This document shows, piece by piece, positions 35,601 to 47,152 of a stretch of DNA of 64,000 nt; positions within the stretch are counted from its first letter, which is position 1, and every line of letters starts with the position of its first letter. The DNA lies in NCBI RefSeq assembly GCF_041381155.1, contig NC_091136.1, positions 51,884,284 to 51,948,283 of the forward strand. Direction: 5' to 3'. Source of the DNA: Argopecten irradians. Its lineage: Eukaryota > Mollusca > Bivalvia > Pectinida > Pectinidae. The position numbers and the translations under genes were made by a program. The notes beneath the pieces were generated by a model. The model worked only from the letters and a program-made list of their open reading frames with translations, did no database searches and was not told the DNA's origin.

Positions 35601-36117
35601 CCGCTCCAACTATACGTCATTGCTTCAATTAAATTGTTACACTATACATGCACAAACTAATCACATAATTACAGTGCATGAAAATTAACACATTCGTTTC
35701 TTATATTATGAAATTACTATTGTCACAAAATCTCGAGTTTCTTTTCGTTTCAAAAGGATGCATGCACGTTTACGTGTAGACTTATAATAAAGTTCAAAAT
35801 GTAAATACAAATCATACAATACAAATCATACAATACAAATCATACAATACAAATCATACAATTGACTCTACACTTTAATTGTTTAGAAGACATGTATTTA
35901 AATAGAGCACCTGTTGATCGTTTTCAGAATTACTTTCCGATAATTTTTTCAGTTCCTGTTTCACGTAGTCAACAGGCAGAGGGATTTGTTGTCGTTCGTA
36001 AAGTAGATACTTGATCAACTCTATAACCAAAGATCCCCGCACTCTTGATTGCAGTGTACCGTCAAAAACGAAAGTACATGACAACATGTCATCGTCTTTC
36101 CCCTTACGCTTCGCCAT
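32659..36117 (-). CDS. MAD2L1BP: MAD2L1-binding protein (p31comet), 2 exons, ~340 aa
   Basis: Exon 1 is 36117-35911 and exon 2 is 33474-32659, joined in phase 0 (CAG|GTGCTC donor; TTTATCTTTGTAG acceptor). ATG at 36117 (AAGATGGCG) is the better-placed start. p31comet binds closed MAD2 and, with TRIP13, dismantles the mitotic checkpoint complex; it is itself a HORMA-like fold. Recognisable blocks are CTFVFDG, LVIELIKYLLYERQQIPLP (res. ~33-52), QQVVLMFGGTSVSPKESYLV (~113-132), GIEWFLPKPTFRVPTRGKKY (~188-207) and EEQYMWFQAPLVVKGYKDR near the end; each has a clear counterpart in vertebrate MAD2L1BP. The human protein is ~274 aa. The extra length comes mainly from an ~85-residue Asp/Ser-rich segment between ICGKHTHNHY and EEQYMWF. 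The single intron (2.4 kb) holds a Mutator-type MITE, a hAT fragment and a short tandem array. Confidence 0.93.
33475..34643. other. MAD2L1BP intron, right-hand part: no repeat recognised
   Basis: AT-rich intronic sequence between exon 2 and the MITE at 34644. No gene-like frame or array was found. Confidence 0.5.
34644..34960. mobile_element. Mutator-type MITE copy 3 (317 bp) inside the MAD2L1BP intron
   Basis: Starts CATCCTTGATACTCCCGGGC and ends CCCTGGAGTATCGAGGATG. The interior is inverted relative to copies 1 and 2 (TGACCAATCACAGGCTAGCA comes first here). A perfect 9-bp CCTACACAC flanks it at 34635-34643 and 34961-34969. Confidence 0.88.
35225..35310. mobile_element. Fragment of the hAT-type MITE in the MAD2L1BP intron
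   Basis: GATTATAATCGATAG, CAATTATCGATTATGAAAAT and AACCGAATCCCATCACTA resemble the right part and end of the element at 29582. Diverged, with no flanking duplication seen. Confidence 0.45.
35806..35865. repeat. Short tandem array, four copies of a 15-bp unit
   Basis: Unit ATACAAATCATACA(A), in the MAD2L1BP intron about 45 bp from the exon 1 donor. Confidence 0.9.
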
Positions 36118-36186
36118 CTTCAAATTTCCCACTTACAACCGGTAAAGGGAGATCACTCTAATGTTAGATGATGCATGTCTTTTTAC

Positions 36187-36310
36187 GCCTAGGCCACATG
36201 AGGGCCATGTATAGTCTCTATAAGAAAAAAATAGCCAGAAATACATATAAATTATATGTATTTCTGGCTATTTTTTCATATAGAGACTATACATGGCCCT
36301 GTGCCTAGGC
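36187..36310. repeat. Long near-perfect palindrome just upstream of MAD2L1BP
   Basis: GCCTAGGCCACATGAGGGCC with ATGTATAGTCTCTATAAG and AAATAGCCAGAAATACATAT on the left is mirrored on the right (ATATGTATTTCTGGCTATTT, ATAGAGACTATACATGGCCC, GTGCCTAGGC). The arms are ~60 bp with a four-base centre. It starts 70 bp upstream of the MAD2L1BP ATG, so it overlaps the likely promoter or 5' UTR. It is a small foldback element or a cruciform-forming site. Confidence 0.8.
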
Positions 36311-36560
36311 CACTAAAGTCTAATATCTTGAAAACTAAATGATATAAGATTCTGTTTTGTTATATACCATATTTTCAGGGCTACTGAATGCAAATATGAG
36401 CATTTAGTAATTTGTAAAAGCTGTAGGTCATCTTATTTTTCAAAATGGCCGACATAGAAATGTTTAGGAATTCTAGGCCTAATTGGCCTATCTTGAAAAC
36501 TTATATTGTATAGAACATAGAATAGTATCCTGAAAACGAATCGATATTTAATCATAATGT
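36311..36560. repeat. Diverged unit of a ~130-bp repeat containing TCAAAATGGCC
   Basis: ATATTTTCAGGGCTACTGAA, TGCAAATATGAGCATTTAG and TTTTTCAAAATGGCCGACAT recur, changed, at 37915-38230 and 38275-38370. The repeats are dispersed and old. Confidence 0.5.
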
Positions 36561-36995
36561 TGTTTTAAGGATGTACACCTCTGAGAAGTCAAAATTTTCT
36601 TGTTTTAAACTTTTTTTTCTCATATAGATTTTTGGAAATAGGAGTTCATACCATACAAGAAAATGGAAGAAAAACATATGTTCGTGTGCTCGATTTTGAG
36701 CTTTTGTCACTCAAAGACACCTTGTTGACAAAATATTGGATTTTATGGAAATTTTGCCGTTTTGACCATATACACAAGAGTTTAAAGCCATAATTTCCTA
36801 ATGAGATGTTTGATATGTATGGAAGTTTGAAGAATTTATTTTCCTGTAGTCTTCTTTAAAAATATACAAGTTTTGATTAATAAGACTCATATTTTTTCTC
36901 AGAATAACAACATATGCTACCCCTACCCCTTAATTTTGAGCTACAAAATAAACCATTTTCCTTTATGGAAATAGTTGTGGTATTAAACTTTTGTT

Positions 36996-37354
36996 AAAGG
37001 TGATCCACCGCTGACAAATGGTATTTTTTCACTATCAAAAACAGGAGCAGACGATCTGGTATTTTTCTTCAGTTACAAAAGTTACTTACTTCATACCATT
37101 ACCATCATTGAAAAGTTTGAGCTTCTAATTTTACTTAAAGTTTAAAATATAAAAAATAATTAATTGCATCCCGAAAAAATTCCCTGGCACTATATCCTAT
37201 ATGGAATGAATTACTGATTGCGCATTCACCAAAAGCAAAACAAAATATTTTATATTGTGTTTTGTGTTAATTAGACATACATATACACGATTAAACTCGA
37301 ATTATTGTTGAAATGATGAGTATCATTTATGCTCTGTCGGCGGTGGATCATCTG
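36996..37354. mobile_element. MITE (~359 bp) with short inverted ends
   Basis: AAAGGTGATCCACCGCTGAC on the left faces TGTCGGCGGTGGATCATCT on the right. The interior carries TTCAGTTACAAAAGTTACTT, GAAAAGTTTGAGCTTCTAAT and GAGTATCATTTATGCTCTG. A longer relative lies inverted at 31078-31807. No target duplication was recognised and no coding frame is present. Confidence 0.65.
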
Positions 37355-37954
37355 TAATATTTTGCATATCAATAGGGAATGGGTTATTCTTTTTAAATTA
37401 GGCAGAAAAATGGGGGGTCAGTGTGCTTACTTTTTTGCCCCATTTGAATATGTGTTATTTTTCAGTATTTTAGAGTAAAAAATAAAAGTGCTCAAATTAC
37501 CATTAAATGTAAAAATAAAGTGACAAAAGCGTATCACTTCACGCAATAATGCTCAATATTTTAATAACCACTAACCTAGTAAAGATTAACAGCAAAAAAT
37601 AGCTCGATACAGCTAAAAATGCTGGTGCAGTGATGATTTAAGTAAAAACAATTTCAGCAAAAAGTGGTTAAACTATGGCTCTACTCAAAGAGGAAAAAAG
37701 ACACAATTTCAAAATGGCCGCCAAATGGGCCATTTATTAAAATCCCTGTATAAAAAAATCTACTGAAAATAGAAATGTAATTTTTTGACGAAATTTGCAT
37801 CTGACAACTTGCTACAGATATTGATAAAATATATTTGAAAATCTCATAACTTCTTTGATCTTTGTCGAAACGAGACTTCAACGGGACTGAAACCTCAGAA
37901 GAATACATCCTTAATAACTATATTTTCAAGTTCCTGAATACATATGTGAACGTT

Positions 37955-38170
37955 GGGGCCGCGGTTGCCGAGTGGTTAAGATGTCCCGACATATTACCAC
38001 AAGCCCTCCACCTCTGGGATGCGGGTTCGAATCCCATGTGGGGCAGTTGCCAGGTACTTACCGCTGGTCGGTGGTTTTTCTCCGGGTACTCCGGCTTTCC
38101 TCCACCAACAAACCTGGCACGTCCTTACATGACCCTGGCTGTTAATAGGACGTAAAAATAAATAAACCAA
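37955..38170 (+). mobile_element. tRNA-derived SINE (216 bp) with perfect 13-bp target duplication
   Basis: Starts GGGGCCGCGGTTGCCGAGTG (A box TGCCGAGTGGTTAAG), B box GCGGGTTCGAATCCCATGTG, then CTCCGGGTACTCCGGCTTTC and ACATGACCCTGGCTGTTAAT, ending TAAATAAACCAA. ATATGTGAACGTT flanks it at 37942-37954 and 38171-38183. Same family as 30125-30345. The exact duplication suggests recent insertion, here into a unit of the TCAAAATGGCC repeat. Confidence 0.92.
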
Positions 38171-38442
38171 ATATGTGAACGTTAGTACTGTTTCCGGCCA
38201 TCCTGGTTTTCAAAATGGCCGAGATATAATACCTTGATAATTGTTTGATATAGAATCCCAAATTTTGTTTTAATCCTATATTTTTAGGGTAACTGAATGC
38301 AAATATGAACGTTAGTTATCGGTAAACGTTGTTGTTAGCCATCTTGTTTTTCAAAATGGCCACCGTAGATATACTTAATTTCTATTTATCTTTAAATTAA
38401 CTGATATGTAAAATCCTATTTTTTTTTTTTTTTGCGTCTATA

Positions 38443-38550
38443 CCTTTATTTTTCCGACCGCCGCAGAAAAGTTTAAAGTGTAATATTCTGAAACGTAATT
38501 GACGTCAAATCCTAAGTATTGCGTCAATGCCGTCATGAAAGTTATTGTAT
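38443..38550. repeat. Direct repeat A flanking the RT fragment
   Basis: CTTTATTTTTCCGACCGCCG, CAGAAAAGTTTAA, GTGTAATATTCTGAAACGT and GCGTCAATGCCGTCATGAAA match 39670-39780 in the same orientation, with about ten differences by eye and one small indel. Confidence 0.75.
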
Positions 38551-39669
38551 GGTTTAATATATTTTTTCCGAATATCTGAATAAAATGGACATCTTAATAT
38601 AAAATGAAACTCGTCTTCCACTTCGTTTTTGTTACAAAAAGTACATGTTCAATTTTCTCTTAGAGTGTTGATATATCTTCCGCTTTCAATTTTTAGATTA
38701 TGTGATGACATTCTTATTCTAGAAATACACTTCTTATATCGTTGTTCAATAGGTTTCTTAAGATAATACTGTAGATCAAAATTATCTACTAAATGCTGAT
38801 ATAAAAACCCCTAGAGGAATTACTGATATCACTTGTCAGGTCTTGAAAATATATAAGATAAAATTTGTTTTCAATTATCTTGTATATTGTTTTCCCATCT
38901 AAATAACTATTATAGAGGTATCCTAAGCCTAACCTATCTAATTCTAATTTTATATTTACAATTCAATTGTCGTTGCTAGACAGTCTATTTTCGTAACAGG
39001 CTTTCAGAATGCAGTTTTCAGTGTTTTTGACTTTAACCCAATATTTCAAAATTTTTAATTTTCTTTTATTTTGTAATGATAATCTTCCTAGTTCACAAAA
39101 CACCATATCATGACAAGTCTTTTTACCTACCCCTAAAATATTTTTGCAAAAGTTCGAGTGTACCCTCTCGACATCTTGTGCCTTGTGATATCCCCATATT
39201 TCACTAGCATAGCATAAAACACTAGCCACGTATGTATCAAAAACTGAGCATAATGTCTCTGCATTGAAATAATTATTTTTATATTTTATTCATGATTCTG
39301 AAATAAGCCTTCCTTCCTTTTCGGCTGCGTGCTTTTGTGTTTTATTAAATTTACCATTGAAATTAAACAGCATTCCAAGGTAATTAAATTCATTTACAAT
39401 TTCGATTTCGTTATTGTTGTAAAACCATTTCTCATTTTCTCTAACATGACCACCATTTCTAAAAATTATAATTTTCGTTTTTTGAATATTATGTGTAAGC
39501 TTCCATTTATCATTGTACTTCTGCAATGCATCTAACAATGATTGCAGGGCACTTGGCGATTTGGCTAACAAAACAGAATCATCCGCGTACATTAGTAAAA
39601 ATATAGTAATCATGCGTAATTCAATTGATGAACAATTTTCATTTATAAAGTTAATTTCACAATCATTTA
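38551..39669 (-). mobile_element. Reverse-transcriptase fragment of a LINE, truncated at both ends
   Basis: On the - strand the palm domain FLLMYADDSVLLAKS (39600) is followed by WKLTHNIQKTKIIIFRNGG, IEIVNEFNYLGMLFNFNGKF, then ASVLCYASEIWGYHKAQDVE and VHSNFCKNILGVGKKT, and a C-terminal piece (RICISRIRMSSHNLKIESGR ... ILRCPFYSDIRKKYIKPY). The order is that of a non-LTR RT and its C-terminal zinc-finger-like region, though several cysteines are gone. The frame is interrupted between 39289 and 39230 and in the C-terminal part. The RT start and the element's 3' end are both absent. The copy ends exactly where direct repeats A and B begin. Confidence 0.78.
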
Positions 39670-39780
39670 CTTTATTTTTCTGACCACCGCAGAAAAGTTT
39701 AATTTAAGTGTAATATTCTGAAACGTGATTGACGTAAAATCCTAAATATTGCGTCAATGCCGTCATGAAAGTTATTGAAT
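39670..39780. repeat. Direct repeat B flanking the RT fragment
   Basis: Partner of 38443-38550: CTTTATTTTTCTGACCACCG, AAGTGTAATATTCTGAAACG and GCGTCAATGCCGTCATGAAA. Confidence 0.75.
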
Positions 39781-42124
39781 GTAAAAATGGCTTTCGGCAA
39801 CATCCGTTTTAATATGGACATCCTTTTGTGATTTAAAAAATTCTATTATGAAGTATTCAAGAGTAAAAACTATTTACAGCGTTGTTTTTATAGTCCTCCA
39901 CTTCGAACAAGTGACAAAGGCATGCATGTCGTGTTGTTTCGTCAGCTGTCTTTCAACCACTTGATTTTTCATCTCCAATACTATATAGCATTTAGAACTT
40001 ATAATGTGATGCATGGTTTCACCTTGGTAAGGTTGTTAATGACATACAAAAATCAAATCACTGTAACATATTTTTGACCTCATGCAATTTAACAAAATAA
40101 AACTTGTTTGGGCTATATTTTCTTTTCCATTTGGCACTGGAATTTCATACCTGTTGCAGGATTCGGGAAGTCAGCGGACTACATACCAAAATCAAGAAAC
40201 TGTGACATTTATTTCATCCATTGCCATTCATAAAAAAACTGTTCGATAATATCTTCTAGATATTGATATAGATCTATGACTATAGTTTTATAACAGTTAA
40301 TGTCATTGAAAAATGACCATCTCTGTTTGTAATATATGCAATTCATTGTCTATGTATGAACATCTGTATACTTTAGGAGACTGAGAATTATAAGCATACA
40401 GCCAAAAGACACCGAAAACACACCTAACCCGAAAACACACTGACAACAGCCATGTCAATCGTTTTACACTAGATCTATATTATGGTGGTCTGCATGAAAT
40501 TTTTATTCCAATCTGATCAATAGGGTTAGCGTTGGAGAGAAAAGTTACTCAATGCAAAACTATGATAAATGTCTCACAGCAAGTGCCTTTAAAAACGTAT
40601 CAATAAATATTATATATTATTAATAAATGCCCGTACTGTAGATAAAGCGTTAGAAGTGATCTTAAAAGAAGGCTAAATTTGGGGATCTTATCTTTTTTCA
40701 CAACGTCTCCCTTGACACCACCTCACCATTGCCTTCAGGTTTACATTCGCCTCGTCAAGAAAGCTTTGGTTTCTGTCTCCTGGTCGAGGCACGCTATTAT
40801 TATAAAGGTGATAGTTTTCTTTTGTGCTGCTACGCGCTTAGCATTAAGAGAATGAAACTACTGTTTGTCCATTATCAGTACAATAGTACCTGGTGGGTTT
40901 AATGTTAAACGGCATGCTTTAGTGGGAAAGTACTATAGAAAATGAAAAATTTTCAGTATAACATGAAGACACAATACGAATTTACAACAACTTCCCAAAA
41001 CATACATTTATACAGGCAACAAACGTCTTACATGTGGGATCATGGTTGTTAAAAGAACGTTAGGCCCAATCAACCACCAAATCAACTAATTGGTTGAAAA
41101 ATATTTGACAATAATTAAAATTATTCAAAACGTAGGGAGATAAATACCAATTTACATTACCATAAGACCCATTTTGAAAAATGGTAATATAGAAACTTCT
41201 TTACGGAATTCTTTACATATGTAAAAACCGATTTATGCACATGTAAAAATAGTGAATAGATAATAATAATAATAAAAAAAACCAGCGCATTATTTAATAG
41301 GCCATAAAAAGTCGCACTAATAGAAAAATGCGGTGTACGAATTTGTGTCTTCATGAAACCTCCGTGATATCAGGCGAATCATGTGATAGATTCTGTGATG
41401 AAATGTACTGTGCTATGCAGCATTACACTGTTAACGAATTTTCTAATAAACCGGTCATAAAAAAATGTAATAAGAGTTATGATAAAAATGCACTTTTCAG
41501 TCATTGAAACTATAGGAATGTTTTTTTAGACGAGAAGAGAATGTTGCATGACTAGCTACTTTAAGAGGGATACAAATGAAAATAAAATTATGATAGTACT
41601 GCTTGCAATAATTTTTGCATCCATAGCTCGGCATCTGAGAACCAGTCTCGGCTCAACGTTAGATTGTCTAGAACTTCTTTACCATAGAAACAGTTTCATC
41701 ACTGTATAATCAACATCTGGCACTGTTCACTATTCTGTATTTTTGCATGTAACATAGCCCATATGAATACCGAATGGACAGATATATTTACATTTGGTTA
41801 CAATATAATGATGAGACCCCAAAGGATTTTGGTATCTATAATGAATAAATCTTTCGTTATTCGTCAAGGATGGAACAGCCATTTGAACAGCCGTGAAAGC
41901 TGGTACGACAATTGTGATGTCACAATAATAATGACGTCATAATAAGCGGCCGTGGTTCATAGACTACCAATGTCTAAGTTTTCGTGTAGAATATATTTTC
42001 TATTTTAATTAGTACTGTTAAATTAATATGCTCGATTCGTCAAGAGCAGGCGACCGCTGGCGACCCGGCGAGGCGCCTAAGTCACTCGATTCAAAGAAAA
42101 AGTGCCCAATAATTATGCTTGGCT
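39781..42124. other. AT-rich non-coding stretch, nothing firm
   Basis: No gene, array or MITE was identified. A TGACGTCA site lies at about 41931, next to AATAAGCGGCCG, but without a recognisable core promoter. Confidence 0.4.
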
Positions 42125-42284
42125 ATCAGTATAATCCGTATTGTTAATCCGCTCAATGAAGTCACCGACTGTCCCTTCGTTTTAAGATAGAATTCATACG
42201 ATTAATCAGTATAATCCGTAATGTTAATCCGCTCAATGAAGTCACCGACTGTCCCTTCGTTTTAAGATAGAATTCATACGATTA
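42125..42284. repeat. 80-bp tandem duplication (two copies, one difference)
   Basis: Copies 42125-42204 and 42205-42284 start ATCAGTATAATCCGTATTGT / ATCAGTATAATCCGTAATGT and both contain CACCGACTGTCCCTTCGTTT. A single T/A difference was seen. Confidence 0.88.
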
Positions 42285-45200
42285 ATTACGATTATACGGT
42301 CATCAGTAAGATATAATCTTTTGATAGACGATAGCTGGGCAAAATCCTAATTCAAATGTGAATACATGTATGTCACATTCATATCTAATGAAAAATATGT
42401 TTACTTCTATTGCACTCTATGACCTTGGACCTAGCTGGCTACCTCGCGCTCTGCGCGTGATTGGAGTTATTGTGGGATACCATCACCTGATCACGATGAT
42501 GTCTGCTTCTTATTGTCGTAACTGCTGGTGGTGTTGATTTTGCTTTAGAATTTGATTTCAAACAACGGATTTCGGTATTCACTGATACATGTTTTAAATG
42601 GTTGTTATTTATTATTGATTAAACAAACTAGGAAATAGCTGTACCATTCGAAATACCGCCCTGTGTGTTGACTCGAGCCGACAACGGAAAGCTAGACTAC
42701 AATGGCCATTAGTGACGCTAGGCGTGTCGAGTGTGGACACTTCACGTGATGCAGCGATGACAAAATATCGCCATTGTCTGTAAATCGGTATTTGATACGT
42801 GATCAAATATTGGTAAAATATTCCACAAGAATTGTTTAGGAAGTGGATAAATTGGATCCTGAACGTCCGTTGCCATGCTTTGTTGCTGTTTATACTGTCA
42901 AATGTCTAACACACGGCAATTTTATGATAAATGCATGTCCATCCATAGTGACTTTGGACGGTTGTCTCAGGTTGTGACCAAGTAAAATAGTGTTCCGGAA
43001 GGCAGACAGGGTAATACCAATACTATGGTTGAATGTAGGCAATTTAACAATCATTTACGGTTAAAAAATACTTATTGGGCAACTAAAATATCCTTTAACA
43101 AAATTGGGCCTTGTTTCACCATTTCGTGCACCAAATATAACTGCTATCTATATCACTAATGAAATCGGTTTGTATTCACGGTTATGCCCAGGCCCGTCAT
43201 GACAAATTGGTAATATTAAGCTGGTTCAGTTTCATGAAGGTCAATGCTCTTTATAATTGTAGCAAAATCAGCATTGGCACATACAGCTTAACATTACGGC
43301 GGACGCATGCTTGCCATGGTCTAGACTTAAGCACATACGAAAATTCTAAAGACTTGGGTAGATTTAAATATAGGTTGACTGTATGTAATTTTCAAGTTTC
43401 TTTGTACTCCTCGGCATTCGACTTCTATTGTTAGTCGATATTTTCAGAAGAAATCCTATGTTTAATTGTTATTTTAATAATTTGCTATCCATATTTCAAG
43501 GCCCGCTTTGGTTTTGGAGAGGTCAGCTTCAAACATGCATGATAAGACACAGATAACAAGCTTTTGATAAGCCCAGGCAGGCTTTCCACAAATCTCTGAC
43601 CTCGAGAAAAAAAGACACATGTCACAAGAGTTAGCCATCATCGTATTGTTTACTTAACTAAGAGTTGACAATTCTGCTTTAACACGATTATTTATAAGGC
43701 TTTCCTGATGATTCCCTCTCGATACGATATGACGTCAAATGTCCGTAAATGGTATCGGTATAGCCGTTTATGGCAGTTCTTTTTTTCCGTTCTCTTTGTG
43801 GGACATGTAGTGTGACTAGTTTGTTTACATTTTACCGGAAATATGGGAATCACTTCATTGCGAGAAATCAGCTACAGTTTTCCGATTTCGGAAGATAGGA
43901 GAATAAAACAAACATAGATGTACAAAATACATTATGGCATGGTCAAAAAGAGATTGGAGTCCAGGGGATACCAACTGCCCGGGTTATATGATGGCAGGTT
44001 TAGGAGTTGGGAAGCGGGAGGGACGCCATCAACTTCAGTTAGCCAAGTTTCTAAATTCGACTCTGATGGCCATTAAATAATTCACACATATTTTCATATA
44101 GGTCAGAGGGAATAAGAAAGGAAAGTGAATTGACGTTATTACATCTAATAATTTTTCGTTATTTTTTTTCTGACATTCATTATGTTTGTGCATTCCACGA
44201 CTGGCGTCAAGTTAAATCAACATTTTTGAAACAAAAAACTTAAGTCATGATTTTTTTTTTGTTTACCCTAAGTTGAAGAAAACATGCAAATGCATTTGGT
44301 GAATTTCTTAAATGATCTTCAAATGGCTGTTTCATCCGTAGTCTGCAAAACAATTGTGGGAAATACACCCGACGATACACGGATAGCCACTCACTGATAG
44401 TACCAACGTAGTCGACGAAATAACGTTTTGATTGTCCTAAATCTAGCCCCGCGCCAAGGGGCTTTGCAGGTAATATGTATCATGCGTGCTGTTGCTGTTT
44501 CGCGCTGTCTTTGTACGTGTTACTTTATTATTATGTTGAGTTACCTTCCTTGGACCTGTGCGTGATTTGGGTTTCCATACATGTATTTCCGTTCATTCAC
44601 TATTGGGTCAAGGTTGTTATTGACTTGTTTTGACAACTCCAATTTTCGTTATATTTACAATGTATTTTATATAAACACTGTATATTTTATATTTTCCCCA
44701 GGACAAGCACTTGTTGAGAGACCCTTTGTGAGGGTCTGAGAGACCCTTCACAAGGGTAGTTGGGTTATTGAAAATGTTGTTTACAAATGTTAAATTTGAC
44801 TGCATAAAACATCACTGAAACGTGTCATAATTTTGTAAAGAAATAATGCCTTAGTGAAATGTCTCCTCCGAATGAAGAATTAAGATGTACTGGTGCAAAA
44901 ATGTCAGCGAAAGAAAATGTCGAACACCTCCCCAAACTTTATGAAACACAAAAAGCCAATAAAACAATGGGAAATATTAATAAAATAATTCTTTTTTATC
45001 AAGGCCTGTGAAAACTACTACATGTAACCATTGTAAGTCAAGGTGAAATCTTCGAAGAGAAACAAGTTAATTAATGGAATCACCATCAACAAAATCATTA
45101 GAGGATTTTCTATGTGTTATTACAATTTACTTCACTGTTTTACAAAAGATGGTTCCCGAAGTATTTGTGCTCAAATTTTCATTCTCCACTCAATGATTGA

Positions 45201-45725
45201 AGTTGCCCATTTTATTTTTTTTCTGTGCTGCATACGTTATAAGCTTTGCGAAAATACTAAATTTATCAAAAATCCTAGCCAAAAATATACAAGAAGTAAA
45301 AAAATATGTTTGTGAAAAAAGAAACTTGAACGCTAATGAAGAAAACAGGAAACCATCTTTTTAAAGCATCATCCTACACAGATTTATTTGTGTGGCTATG
45401 TCTCAAGGAAGTACAGCAGGTAAAGCACGCGTCAGACTACCCATGGGTGTTGAAATGCGACACATGATATAGTCAGATTCCTCCCCATTCGCCTTTATCC
45501 CATTTGTTGAAGACACAAAATAGCATGTATAATTTTATCTTAGATCAAATAAGTCTGTAAAAGTGTTAAGAACTCAGATATTTCAATTAAGTCAGAGGTC
45601 AGTCGTTAATCATATTTTGATGCCTACACGTTTACTACAGACTAATGTACTACACACTATACTTTTTTTCAGCTTTGCTGTTTTGTTGACATATGCACAT
45701 CACGACGTTTTAACAGAAACAACAT
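42285..45725. other. Non-coding stretch, no gene supported
   Basis: A 48-codon frame at 43934-44080 (+) contains a GVGKR sequence but no signal peptide or homology and is not called. A short hairpin (ACCCTTTGTGAGGGT and its surroundings) lies at 44718-44756. Nothing else was recognised. Confidence 0.4.
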
Positions 45726-45727
45726 TT

Positions 45728-46127
45728 AAAGGCCCACTACCTTTCCGGAGGAAAACATAAAGGTTTCTTAAAAACATTAATAACATCAGAAAATATATAC
45801 CAATGGCCTAAGATGAGGTTACAACACCAAACATATGCAAGATTTCCCGCGTAATGTTTGATAACAGTGGAGAGTCATTTCGCTGTTTTGCCGTCTGGCG
45901 CAGTGATAGTCAACCGCGCGGTATTTAGGACGACGGCGGGAAACATAAGACGACCCGCGTTATGAAATTTAACATTTTATTTATTTTAATCATATTGTTC
46001 AGAATGTGATGACACGTGTAGTATTAAAGGTAAGTTAATAACTTTAGCGACTATACAAAAATATCGATCTCGTTTTACATTCCCATTTTAGAAACTAAAA
46101 GCCGTTTCGGAAAGGTAGTGAGCCTTT
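45728..46127. mobile_element. MITE copy 1 with GGCCCACTACCTTTCC ends (~400 bp)
   Basis: Left TAAAGGCCCACTACCTTTCC, right GGAAAGGTAGTGAGCCTTTA. The interior shares GGCCTAAGATGAGGTTACAA, GTGGAGAGTCATTTCGCTGT and AGTTAATAACTTTAGCGACT with the copy at 46818. It has ~70 bp of extra sequence at about 45960-46028. The target duplication is unclear. No coding frame. Confidence 0.8.
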
Positions 46128-46817
46128 AAGGCTCATTGGTTTCCGTGTATGTAATAGTTATACATTAATATGCAACATGTACAATGCATTATACATAGAA
46201 AGTATACAAAGCTCACGTTGCCCTATAATGTGTTTTCCTCCTATGTTGGTTTAAGTCGTAAACTTATCGGGCGTTGGCACCAAGTGTTATTAAATAACCA
46301 CTTTCGGATTATTTGTGTGGCTAAAATCAGGTCAAGCTGTTATTGAACGTATTTATATGATTATGTTTAAGTCTTTTATAACAGCAAATGAACAATAAGG
46401 TTTTCAAATAGAATCAAAAGTTCTTCAGGACACCAATAGAAAGGAAAGTGGGCTGCTTCTATTACGCTCTAGAAGATGTGCTGTGACATTATCCGACATG
46501 TATAGTTGAACGATTGCCCCAACGACTGCATTTTTACAGGTTCAAAGGAAGAAGAACACATTTTGAATTTGAAACGTTAACATCAGATTATATAATGATT
46601 AAATCCGATATGACATTATCGAAATAAAAAAAATAGATAGACATTTCAGTTATATTGTCTAACAACACAGCTGGCTTTGTTGCTGACCTATATTGGGTGT
46701 CCTGTCTTCATACCGCGTATAGGAAGAACTGAGTTAGCAAAGGATTTATTTCATAATATTTTCCACCAAAATGACCTGCCATAGAAATCGGCATTTTTAT
46801 AAACTAAAGTGATATTT

Positions 46818-47152
46818 GAAGGCCCACTACCTTTCCAGAGCAAAACATAATGGTTTCTTAATAAACATAAATAGCATCAGAAAATATATACCGATGGCCT
46901 AAGATGAGGTTACAACACCAAAAACATGCAAGATTTCATGCGTTATATATGAAAACAGTGGAGAGTCATTTCGCTGTTTTGCCGTCTAGCGCCGTGGTAG
47001 TCAATTACCGCGTGGTATTTAGGGCGACGGCGAGGAACACAAGACGACCCGCGGTAAGTTAATAACTTTTGCGACTCTACAAAATGATCGATCTCGTTTT
47101 ACATTCTCATTATAAAAATTATAAAAGCCATTTCGGAAAGGTAGTGGTCCTT
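46818..47152. mobile_element. MITE copy 2 with GGCCCACTACCTTTCC ends (~335 bp)
   Basis: Same orientation as the copy at 45728. Left GAAGGCCCACTACCTTTCCA, right GGAAAGGTAGTGGTCCTTTA. It lacks the ~70-bp insertion of copy 1, so it shows the shorter, probably ancestral form. Confidence 0.8.

Noticed and set aside
37970-38045. tRNA gene
   Set aside because: The A and B boxes are part of a SINE with a 13-bp target duplication and a conserved body. The head does not fold as a complete tRNA. The same applies to 12150-12225 and 30270-30345.
38443-39780. Direct repeats as possible LTRs of a retroviral-type element
   Set aside because: The repeats are only ~110 bp and lack TG...CA ends, primer-binding and polypurine features. 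The enclosed RT is a non-LTR type on the minus strand and truncated.
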